A DNA stretch of 12,753 nucleotides, from the NCBI GenBank assembly GCA_910587555.1, contig CAJULV010000085.1, positions 1 to 12,753 on the forward strand, given 5' to 3'. Both the position numbers and the translations under genes were made by a program. Source of the DNA: an uncultured Acetatifactor sp. (lineage in GTDB: Bacteria; Bacillota; Clostridia; Lachnospirales; Lachnospiraceae). A model generated the notes under the pieces. The model was not told where the DNA came from and did not search any database. It saw nothing but the letters and a program-made list of their open reading frames with translations. Below, piece after piece: positions 7,077 to 12,753 of the stretch (positions within the stretch are counted from its first letter, which is position 1; every line of letters begins with the position of its first letter).

Positions 7077-7592
7077 TCAAAGCAATATCTCATATAAATA
7101 ATCTTCCATAATTATGTCAGTGCCTCTTTTTTTGTAAGTACTTTCACCCACAATTTTTCCGCCGCATTTCACCGCTACACGATTTGAAGGAATATTACCT
7201 TTGCTGACAAAAATGGTAACCTTTTCCGCCCCCTGATCACGCGCATAATCAATCATCCCCTGGGCTATTTCGGTTGCATATCCCTGATTCCAGAATTCTT
7301 TATGCACACAGTAGGCAATATCATAGACCTTTTTGTCTTCACTGGGAATAAAGCTGCAGGTTCCTACAGGCTGTCCGGAATTTTTAAACACCGGAATCAA
7401 ATAACAACACTCCTCATTTTCCCCAAGTACCTCTAACTCTTTTATGTATTCCGGGTCAATATCCTCTTTTGCCTCGTCAGGCAGGTATTCGCCCATTTCC
7501 GGGTCATTCCATATACTGTAAGCCCATAATGCATCTTCTTTTGTAAACCCCCGCAATGTAAGTCTCGCTGTTTCAATCGGTTTTATTTTCAC
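7077..7592 (-). CDS. GNAT acetyltransferase, RimJ/RimL-like
   Basis: The 171-residue protein starts at a GTG (7592-7590), with GGAGGA eight bases upstream. It opens with the typical IETARLTLRGFTKEDA strand-helix of the RimJ/RimL (Acetyltransf_3) branch. The acetyl-CoA pyrophosphate loop is WNQGYATE (101-108), and NIPSNRVAVKCGGK (133-146) is the usual C-terminal Asn-helix. It should transfer acetyl groups from acetyl-CoA to a protein N-terminus, peptide or small amine; the substrate is unknown. It ends 18 bp before the -35 box of the MerR gene. Its upstream flank is the frameshifted methyltransferase remnant, so a recombination joint probably lies just before its ribosome binding site. Confidence 0.88.
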   Translation of the reverse strand: MKIKPIETARLTLRGFTKEDALWAYSIWNDPEMGEYLPDEAKEDIDPEYIKELEVLGENEECCYLIPVFKNSGQPVGTCSFIPSEDKKVYDIAYCVHKEFWNQGYATEIAQGMIDYARDQGAEKVTIFVSKGNIPSNRVAVKCGGKIVGESTYKKRGTDIIMEDYLYEILL

Positions 7593-7618
7593 TTCAGGCT
7601 TCCTCCAATTCCGGATTT

Positions 7619-7740
7619 TTTAATACTCTGTAACTTCGTTGCATGATCACATGCAAACTTTATCTCCCGGTCCATCCTGACTGAAATCGTTTTGCATACT
7701 CCAATTTCCTTTCACTGATATCCGCTGAAGATACTTTTGC
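7619..7740 (-). pseudogene. Frameshifted remnant of a SAM methyltransferase
   Basis: Minus-strand translation gives AKVSSADISERKLEYAK (7740-7690). After a one-base deletion at CG (7689-7688) it continues ISVRMDREIKFACDHA and on to QSIK at 7619. This aligns without gaps to residues 80-120 of the intact methyltransferase at 10962-11756: 14 of 17 residues identical in the first block and 9 of 23 in the second. It covers the SAM-binding strand-2 region after motif I. Both ends stop abruptly: 14 bp after the stop of the small gene at 7755, and just before the GNAT ribosome binding site. The hairpin TTGCATG-N4-CATGCAA (7639-7656) lies inside it and is probably incidental. Confidence 0.8.
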
Positions 7741-7754
7741 ACAATTCCATTTCA

Positions 7755-8075
7755 CTACCTTAATTCTATAATCTCTGCAATATACTCCTTTAAGTCATCC
7801 TCAAGCTCTTCCTTAACATTGATAATATTCTCCCATTTAACACCGTCAAGAAAACCATAATATGCTGCCACATCACATAAAAAATATAATATTTCTTCCC
7901 TTGTCTCATACTTCACAGAAAGTAAGTCTATTTGAATTATTTCATTTACTATACCTAAAATTTGTTGATTGGTATAGCACTTAAAAATCACTTTATCGTC
8001 GATTTCTTCCACTGTTTTTACCAAATCAGCTTCTGTACCATACTTTCTTAATTTTCCCAATTCCTCTTGATCCAT
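7755..8075 (-). CDS. Small acidic helical protein, unknown
   Basis: I do not recognise this protein. From the ATG at 8075-8073 it has 106 residues, is acidic and appears all-helical. Its C-terminal half runs VKWENIINVKEELEDDLKEY, and it has no signal peptide or membrane segment. An ATG at 8150 would add 25 residues but overlap the end of the upstream gene by 25 bp; AAGGGGG about ten bases before 8075 favours the shorter start, which leaves a 50-bp gap. Size, acidity and company (other small orphan genes) resemble orphan immunity proteins of contact-toxin systems, but there is no toxin gene here and this is only a suggestion. G+C is strikingly low: 19 of 60 bases at 7861-7920. Confidence 0.6.
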   Translation of the reverse strand: MDQEELGKLRKYGTEADLVKTVEEIDDKVIFKCYTNQQILGIVNEIIQIDLLSVKYETREEILYFLCDVAAYYGFLDGVKWENIINVKEELEDDLKEYIAEIIELR

Positions 8076-8125
8076 CCGCTTTATTCCCCCTTCAACTCCC
8101 AATTTACCACATCTCTTTCTTATCT

Positions 8126-8425
8126 CTACCATCCAGAATTTACTTCGCATTTCTCTATTGAGATAACCTTTCCTTCCCCAATTTGATTAGGCCCTTCCAT
8201 TATTGCAAAGGATTGTCCCTGCACAACATCCTGATAATGAGAATTTTGAAACGTAAATTGTATGATTGCAGGACCTGGAACATCAAACTTTTCGGCTGAC
8301 AATTCCACAAAGGTAATACCCCAATAATCCCTGGTATCGTTAAATATAGCATCCGGACGGTAACCATTAGTCGGCAAATACCTTCGTTGTCCAGAGTAGA
8401 AGATAACTTCCGTAAATAAATACAT
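8126..8425 (-). CDS. EF-Tu domain III-like beta-barrel protein, unknown role
   Basis: The protein has 99 residues. The pattern GYRPDAIF (about 21-28), then YWGITFVEL, PGPAIIQFTF, VVQGQSFAIMEGPNQIGEGKVI, matches the small beta-barrel of the EF-Tu C-terminal domain (GYRP...F.I.EG...IG.G.I). As a free-standing protein it has no GTPase part. Stand-alone versions are uncharacterised; some sit among immunity or toxin-antitoxin-like genes. AAGGAG ten bases before the ATG supports the start. It follows the broken gene 8461-9069 by 35 bp and precedes the small helical protein by 50 bp, so the three could be one transcript. Confidence 0.65.
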   Translation of the reverse strand: MYLFTEVIFYSGQRRYLPTNGYRPDAIFNDTRDYWGITFVELSAEKFDVPGPAIIQFTFQNSHYQDVVQGQSFAIMEGPNQIGEGKVISIEKCEVNSGW

Positions 8426-8460
8426 AGACTTCTCACTCCTTTATCCCAAAGAAAAATTAC

Positions 8461-9069
8461 TCACTCATCCTTAAGACACTCAATATAAATATTTATGGCT
8501 TCTTCATTTTTCTCCCAATTACTATTAATTTCAGTAAATAATCCTGTTTCGCCAAGCCCAATCATATTGTAGAGTGCCAAAAGCAATTCCATATCCAGGA
8601 AACGGCTGCTGCAATCAGCAATCTGATCTTCTCTTAAAACCTGCGGGTATCTAAGTGCTTTTTTCACCTTTTTTGAAAAACAATACTCTAATACATCCAA
8701 GGGGATATGATTTCTGCGATTTTCACCCAATAATTCTCTTGCTATACGGATTTCAAGCCCATAAATATTCTGAATTCCACTATTCCAATCCATAAATTCA
8801 AATGAAAACTCTACTTCATGAGCAATTTCGCAAATCTCCAATGCAAGTTCTTTATCTCCGTAAATATAAAGCCAATATGCTAAAGAACACAAACAACTTG
8901 TATCTGAAATACTTTTGTAAGAACATTTTTAAATGAGCTTTTTGCAGGGCTTCATAATCGTATTATAAATTTTCTCTGTATTTTTCTTATGATATTGTTC
9001 CAAAACTTTTTCAAGTATTGGTTCTAACTTGTCGTGAAAAAGCTTTATTTCCTGTTGTAATTTATTCAT
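8461..9069 (-). pseudogene. Small helical protein gene with in-frame stop after codon 46
   Basis: An ATG at 9069-9067 opens a frame of 46 codons (MNKLQQEIKLFHDKLEPILE...). It hits TAA at 8931-8929 and then continues in the same frame for 155 codons to 8461. The downstream part (CSLAYWLYIYGDKELALEIC, then LEIRIARELLGENRR) is clearly protein-like: helical, TPR-like in texture. It lacks an ATG near its beginning; only a TTG at 8892 could restart it, giving 143 residues. Restoring one base of the TAA would give a normal protein of 202 residues. I believe similar uncharacterised proteins (possibly the DUF6707 family) have this middle region, but cannot verify the name. It may be a recent pseudogene, a truncated active form, or a sequencing error. 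Confidence 0.65.
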
Positions 9070-9082
9070 TTTACACCAAAAT

Positions 9083-9111
9083 AATATAACCCTGGTTCAG
9101 CCTTTCTGCAA
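9083..9111 (-). promoter_or_regulatory. Weak candidate promoter for the broken small gene
   Basis: TTGCAG (9111-9106), a 17-bp spacer and TATATT (9088-9083, five of six) lie on the minus strand. The predicted start is only about seven bases before the ATG at 9069, and no Shine-Dalgarno sequence is visible, so the message would be nearly leaderless. That makes either the promoter or this start doubtful. Confidence 0.3.
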
Positions 9112-9157
9112 TGCTGTCCCATATCCACAGACTGAAAGACTATCATTCAACTGGAAC

Positions 9158-9610
9158 TTATTGAAACCACTTGACCTTCAATACAAAATTTTTCGCATTT
9201 TGGTAACCCGCCTTTCCGTAATATCGCTCGTGCATATCATCATTTACTGCTTGAATCTCAACACAAGACGCTCCCTTTTCTTTTACTCGCTGTTCAAGTT
9301 CCCTCAAAAGCATACTTCCAATTCCTTTCTTTTGGCATTCATAGGAAATGACTATTTCATCAAGTGTGTACCCTATAATATCATCATACTGTTTAAAATA
9401 TCCCATTGCAAAACCTAGCACACTATCTCCATTCTCCACTATCAACCCATAGGAATCTTCCATACTCAATACCTGATGAATCCGCTTTGCCGCCGTATTT
9501 TCATTCCAACAGCTATCTTCTTGCTCGTTGTAATATGAAATATAAAGAGGTAAAACAGCCCCAATATCTTTCAATACCATCTCTCTAATAAACATGGATT
9601 TCAACCTCAC
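9158..9610 (-). CDS. GNAT acetyltransferase
   Basis: The 150 residues contain one GNAT domain. MFIREMVLKDIGAVLPLY (6-23) forms strand 1 and helix 1, and DEIVISYECQKKGIGSMLL (84-102) is motif A with the acetyl-CoA loop QKKGIG. Tyr130/Tyr131 in HERYYGKAGY is the usual general-acid position. The substrate is unknown. The GTG at 9610 overlaps the TGA of the upstream HAD gene as GTGA, suggesting translational coupling. The ATG at 9595 (residue 6) has TGAGG about ten bases upstream and is the better start if the domain boundary is trusted. The pair HAD plus GNAT therefore forms a tight two-gene unit. Confidence 0.87.
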   Translation of the reverse strand: MRLKSMFIREMVLKDIGAVLPLYISYYNEQEDSCWNENTAAKRIHQVLSMEDSYGLIVENGDSVLGFAMGYFKQYDDIIGYTLDEIVISYECQKKGIGSMLLRELEQRVKEKGASCVEIQAVNDDMHERYYGKAGYQNAKNFVLKVKWFQ

Positions 9611-10308
9611 ATCCCTGCGTCAAACAGCGAAAGCAACTCTGTTAAAGAATGTATCGTCCAAGCCTGTCCGTAATTTTTCAACGTTTCATCCCTATTAATC
9701 AGAACCCCATACGCACCGGCATTTTTTGCACAGACCATATCTTTTTCTTCATCGCCTGCAAACACAATCTCCGATATCTTTATCTGCATTTTTTCAGACA
9801 ATATTTCCAAACTTTTCGTGCAGGATTTCCTAAATCCGGTGTCGTTTGACGTAAAGGGGTAATCTATGTACCTGATCACAGACTCTATATCTGCCAAAGC
9901 GTACACATTATCCATACCATATGCCACATCGGATAAAGTCGCCAGCTTTATTCCTTTCCCGGAAAGTCTTTTCAAGGTCGGTTCGACATCAGGGAACAAG
10001 GAACAATCCTGCCTGAAATATGCATAAAAACTTTCCTTCACCTGCTCTATATCTTCCAAATTTATATCCATTCCCCGCAATATTTCAGTAAAAATCTGCG
10101 CAGAGGATACTTCTCGATCCCTCGGGTTTATTCGCGTGTTATATTTTGCAAGCACATCTCCGGCATTTTGATAATGTAATTCCGAAAAATCATAATGATA
10201 TTTTTCTGCGATTTGTTCAAATGCTGGTCTGTAAAGCTTTGACCAATTCATCGGTTTTTTGTAATCAACCATTGTGTGTCCGATATCAAACACAACCGCT
10301 TTAAACAT
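9607..10308 (-). CDS. HAD-superfamily hydrolase with DxG motif I
   Basis: The protein has 233 residues with an alpha-helical cap between motifs I and II (subclass I). Motif I is FDIGHT: nucleophile Asp8 is present, but the usual second Asp (position 10, general acid/base) is Gly. LATLSD supplies the motif II Ser/Thr, FRKSCTKSLE the motif III Lys, and VFAGDEEKDM the motif IV acidic pair. Other HADs with DxG are known; they may be slow phosphatases or use other chemistry, so the reaction is unsure. AGGA about seven bases before the ATG supports the start. The end overlaps the GNAT gene by four bases. The preceding 104-bp gap contains coding-like scraps. Confidence 0.85.
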   Translation of the reverse strand: MFKAVVFDIGHTMVDYKKPMNWSKLYRPAFEQIAEKYHYDFSELHYQNAGDVLAKYNTRINPRDREVSSAQIFTEILRGMDINLEDIEQVKESFYAYFRQDCSLFPDVEPTLKRLSGKGIKLATLSDVAYGMDNVYALADIESVIRYIDYPFTSNDTGFRKSCTKSLEILSEKMQIKISEIVFAGDEEKDMVCAKNAGAYGVLINRDETLKNYGQAWTIHSLTELLSLFDAGM

Positions 10309-10412
10309 AGCTTTATCCTATCCCCTTTCCATCCAATATTCTCTTAACCTATCCCCCACATGATTACCTGTTTTACGCAAATCCCTGTAAGTCCCCCCAG
10401 TTTATCACAATA

Positions 10413-10859
10413 TCATAGTCTTTTCAGACAAGAATGTTTTTTATCTATTTCAAACCCGTTCTTTCTGTAAAAATTCAATGTACTTTCTTTATTCGATCCT
10501 GTTTCAAGAAAGACTTTATAGCATCTGTGTTCCCCGGCTATTTCTGATGCTTTCTCCAACAATGCCGATGCATATCCCTTCTTTCTATAATCTGCATGTG
10601 TCACAACATTTTCAATAACCGCAAAGGGTCTGACATTATGTGTTAAGCTTTCTATAATGGCCATTTGTATAGAGGAAACAACTTTTCCCCCTTCTTCTAT
10701 CACCAGTAAGTACATATTTTCATCTTTCTCAAGCTTATCCAACAGACTTTCCCATAAATCCATATCCTGCTCTTCTTTGGGTGGAAAGTGTGTCAGATAT
10801 TCAAAATATAAAACCTTCAGATCATTTGCGTCTGTCCGTTTTGCCTTCCTGATATACAT
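10413..10859 (-). CDS. GNAT acetyltransferase
   Basis: From the ATG at 10859-10857 the protein is 148 residues, starting MYIRKAKRTDANDL, the classic GNAT strand 1-helix 1. VIENVVTHADYRKKGYASALL (81-101) is motif A with R-x-x-G-x-A, and LNFYRKNGFE (129-138) carries the Tyr of the C-terminal motif. The substrate is unknown. GAGGAG ten bases upstream supports this start. An in-frame ATG at 10910 also has a GAGGA at good distance and would add 17 basic, lysine-rich residues, so both forms are possible. It lies 102 bp downstream of the methyltransferase stop when measured from the start at 10859. Confidence 0.87.
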   Translation of the reverse strand: MYIRKAKRTDANDLKVLYFEYLTHFPPKEEQDMDLWESLLDKLEKDENMYLLVIEEGGKVVSSIQMAIIESLTHNVRPFAVIENVVTHADYRKKGYASALLEKASEIAGEHRCYKVFLETGSNKESTLNFYRKNGFEIDKKHSCLKRL

Positions 10860-10961
10860 ATTATGCTTTCTCCTCGCAGCTTCTTTTGTGTTCTTTTGTT
10901 TATTTGACATTCGCGGCATTCCTCAACTATCCATGCAGGCATAACTTGTCTCCCGGCATTG

Positions 10962-11756
10962 TTATTCCACATTTACCTTCTTTGAAACCAACACCATCCA
11001 TGCCGGGAGCGCTGACATTGGATTCTTAGTCCAATCATTTATGCTTACCAGTTCATCTTGACTTTTTTTGATAAGTTCATCATGTCTAAACCAAAATGAC
11101 GCATCAACCGCCGGTAACTCTGCAAGTTCATTTATGGATAAACCTGCCATAATGTTTGCGTTTACGATATCCTGCACACGCCAGTGAATATCCGGCATTA
11201 CATCATGATAAGACTTTATGATTTTAGGTTCATTCCAGGCCTCTCCAGAGAAAGGCCTATTAAACGGATGTACATCATACATAAAAGAATATCCTGCATT
11301 TTTCAAAACTCTGTTAATGTTCTGATACATTCCGGTCAAATCATCTATCCAGGAAAGTGTTCCGTTTGAAGTGTACACCAGATCATAGACATTATCCTTT
11401 ATATGCTCCAGTTCCATTGTATTATCACATACAAACTCCATATCCAGACCTATCCTGTCTGAAATTTTTTTTGCATTTTCCAACTGTCTTTCGCTGATAT
11501 CCGCCGAAGTTACTTTAGCACCCATAATCGCAAAAGCAAAAGCGGCATGATTATCCCCACTGGACGGCAATAGGATATGCTTTCCGCTTACCTCGCCCAT
11601 ATATTTTTTAATCAGTTCAAATACCGCAGGATGAAATGCGAAAGCGGGATTTTCCTGTAATTTCAAGATTTTTTCATCAGTTCGCAACGACATATACCAA
11701 TCGGAATCCGATACACTATTCCAATGATTTTTTACTTTTTTAACATAATCTTTCAT
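10962..11756 (-). CDS. Class I SAM-dependent methyltransferase
   Basis: The protein has 264 residues with a Rossmann-type methyltransferase domain. Motif I is ILLPSSGDNHAAFAFA (61-76), with the glycine-rich loop in an SSGDN form. The acidic end of strand 2 is Asp86 in TSADIS. FVCDNT (108-113) is the adenine-contacting acidic region, and YDLVYTSNGTLSWI (124-137) is motif IV. Residues 160-264 hold a helical, Trp-rich C-terminal part that probably selects the substrate. Target unknown; such UbiE/Methyltransf_11-like proteins methylate small molecules. AGGAAGG nine bases before the ATG supports the start. A short piece of a second copy lies at 7619-7740. Confidence 0.88.
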   Translation of the reverse strand: MKDYVKKVKNHWNSVSDSDWYMSLRTDEKILKLQENPAFAFHPAVFELIKKYMGEVSGKHILLPSSGDNHAAFAFAIMGAKVTSADISERQLENAKKISDRIGLDMEFVCDNTMELEHIKDNVYDLVYTSNGTLSWIDDLTGMYQNINRVLKNAGYSFMYDVHPFNRPFSGEAWNEPKIIKSYHDVMPDIHWRVQDIVNANIMAGLSINELAELPAVDASFWFRHDELIKKSQDELVSINDWTKNPMSALPAWMVLVSKKVNVE

Positions 11757-11786
11757 ACTTTTTGACCTTCCTCCCCCGTTCTTCTC

Positions 11787-11978
11787 TTAAATCAAATTTC
11801 CTCTGTAATCTTGATTCATTTTTTCCCGAAAATGATAGAATATTATAGTCTTTCCCATAGAAATAGTTTCAAAAATCTTACCACATATCTCGGGGATCTT
11901 CTGATTTTCTCTGTCACGCATTAACAATGTTATGCAATTCCCCTCTGAAAGATAATCTGCGGTATTGAGGATGTGCCG
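11787..11978 (-). other. Short open frame or gene remnant upstream of the methyltransferase
   Basis: A 63-codon minus-strand frame runs from after a TAG (11981-11979) to TAA at 11789-11787. It reads RHILNTADYL, then CITLLMRDRENQKIPEICGK. An ATG at 11921 would give 44 residues but has no ribosome binding site at a normal distance. The texture is protein-like, resembling a C-terminal end whose front is lost, but I cannot name a family. The rest of the 11757-12032 gap shows only a possible promoter (next entry). Confidence 0.25.
11842..11872 (-). promoter_or_regulatory. Weak candidate promoter for the methyltransferase
   Basis: A perfect TATAAT (11847-11842) is preceded by TTGAAA (11872-11867) with a 19-bp spacer, longer than ideal. 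It lies 86 bp before the methyltransferase ATG, inside the short open frame. If real, it argues that the open frame is not a functional gene. Confidence 0.3.
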
Positions 11979-12032
11979 CTATTTATACTGCGCACCGGTT
12001 GAATTTGCAGTACAACTCCGTTTACAGTTTTA

Positions 12033-12749
12033 TCATGCCAAAATATCCATCAGCTCCCGCCAATCATGAATAAGCAGATATTCGAAATCAGGAGTTTCCC
12101 TATCGTTTTGATCAGATAAAAAATGGGGTTCATCCTCTGTTCTTCCTTCATATAAAACAGGAAACATTCCGGCACCATTTGCTCCGTAAATGTCATCTTC
12201 CATACTGTCGCCGCAGTACCACACCTTATCTGCCGTTAATCCCGCTTTCTGCAACGCTATCCTGTACATCATACTGTGCGGCTTTCTGAATATGTAATCA
12301 CTTGATGTTAACACAAATTCAAATCTGTTTCCCGGGAGCAGACGGTCAAACTGCTCCTTTAAAGCAGCACCGGAAAAACAATGGTTGCTTATCACTCCTG
12401 TTCTTATTCTCTTTGTATTAAGGTAGTCGAGCATAATATCCGCATAGGGCATAACTGCACCTTGAGATATTCCATTCATGATGATTATCTCAGCTTCTTC
12501 CAGCGAAACAGACAGAGACATATCCATATAATCCAAAAACAGCCTTAAAAAATTATGCTCATGGATTTCAAGATACTTTCCTCTTTCTGCTTTGATTTTC
12601 TCAAACAGTTCTATATTGCTCCTGTCATATTCTTCAAAAGAAATATTGTGTGGATTCCTGTCTATATATGGATAAATTACTTTATTTCCATTAGAAATAT
12701 TATAATTCGGTTGGTAAATTAATGTACGCCCATAATCAAAGATAATCAT
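12033..12749 (-). CDS. HAD-superfamily hydrolase with DxG motif I
   Basis: The 238 residues from the ATG at 12749 form a HAD-like protein of subclass I. Motif I is IFDYGRT: Asp5 nucleophile present, second Asp replaced by Gly7. GVISNH supplies Ser121, YIFRKPHSMMY supplies Lys156, and WYCGDSMEDDIYGANGAG supplies Asp181 and the downstream acidic residue. The cap lies between residues 15 and 100. The ATG begins directly at the first core strand and only four upstream bases (GGAA) are visible, so the true start could be a few codons beyond the window edge. It is not an orthologue-like duplicate of the HAD at 9607, as the caps differ. Substrate unknown. Confidence 0.85.
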   Translation of the reverse strand: MIIFDYGRTLIYQPNYNISNGNKVIYPYIDRNPHNISFEEYDRSNIELFEKIKAERGKYLEIHEHNFLRLFLDYMDMSLSVSLEEAEIIIMNGISQGAVMPYADIMLDYLNTKRIRTGVISNHCFSGAALKEQFDRLLPGNRFEFVLTSSDYIFRKPHSMMYRIALQKAGLTADKVWYCGDSMEDDIYGANGAGMFPVLYEGRTEDEPHFLSDQNDRETPDFEYLLIHDWRELMDILA

Positions 12750-12753
12750 TTCC

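Noticed and set aside
7003..7080. N-terminal extension of the MerR regulator
   Set aside because: The extra 26 codons are read through the promoter and the ribosome binding site; the MerR domain begins naturally at MEHLTISQV.
7639..7656. TTGCATG-N4-CATGCAA hairpin as a regulatory site for the GNAT gene
   Set aside because: It falls inside the methyltransferase remnant, and part of it matches the FVCDN-coding region, so it is more simply decayed coding sequence.

Overview
The window looks like accessory chromosome from an anaerobic gut Bacillota, most likely a Lachnospiraceae-type Clostridia. The reasons are strong AGGAGG-type ribosome binding sites, a lipobox lipoprotein, the mix of GNAT, HAD, MerR/GyrI and methyltransferase families, and an unusual aldo/keto reductase type common in that group. 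This taxonomic call is an inference from style; there is no marker gene. Every gene I accept lies on the minus strand, so transcription runs from high to low coordinates.

Left part (about 1-7080, GC-rich). In transcription order: a MerR/GyrI regulator (7002-6010) behind a MerR-type promoter; a 176-bp gap full of interleaved inverted repeats; then a four-gene operon (5833-620). The operon encodes a squalene-cyclase/terpenoid-cyclase-like alpha-barrel protein, a Cof-type HAD phosphatase, a leucine-rich-repeat lipoprotein and an exported alpha/beta hydrolase. The first three genes are separated by 33 and 3 bp, and the lipoprotein's ribosome binding site lies inside the end of the HAD gene. After the operon comes an aldo/keto reductase with its own promoter-like sequence. 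It is cut off after about 114 native codons by a long hairpin (119-172) that looks like the end of a transposable element.

Right part (about 7080-12753, clearly AT-richer). This is a string of single-gene modules: HAD hydrolase, SAM methyltransferase, GNAT, HAD, GNAT, a broken small gene, two small orphan proteins, and another GNAT. It carries several signs of decay. A 122-bp frameshifted remnant of a second copy of the methyltransferase lies at 7619-7740. The small gene at 8461-9069 has an in-frame TAA after codon 46. Coding-like scraps lie between the annotated genes at 11787-11978 and 10309-10412. This suggests a turnover-prone accessory region where modules arrive, duplicate and decay.

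I found no RNA gene, CRISPR array, complete insertion sequence or convincing intrinsic terminator. No clearly new biological system is proven. The best candidates for follow-up are the cyclase-like/HAD/LRR-lipoprotein/exported-hydrolase operon with its repeat-rich upstream region, and the methyltransferase remnant as evidence of module recombination.
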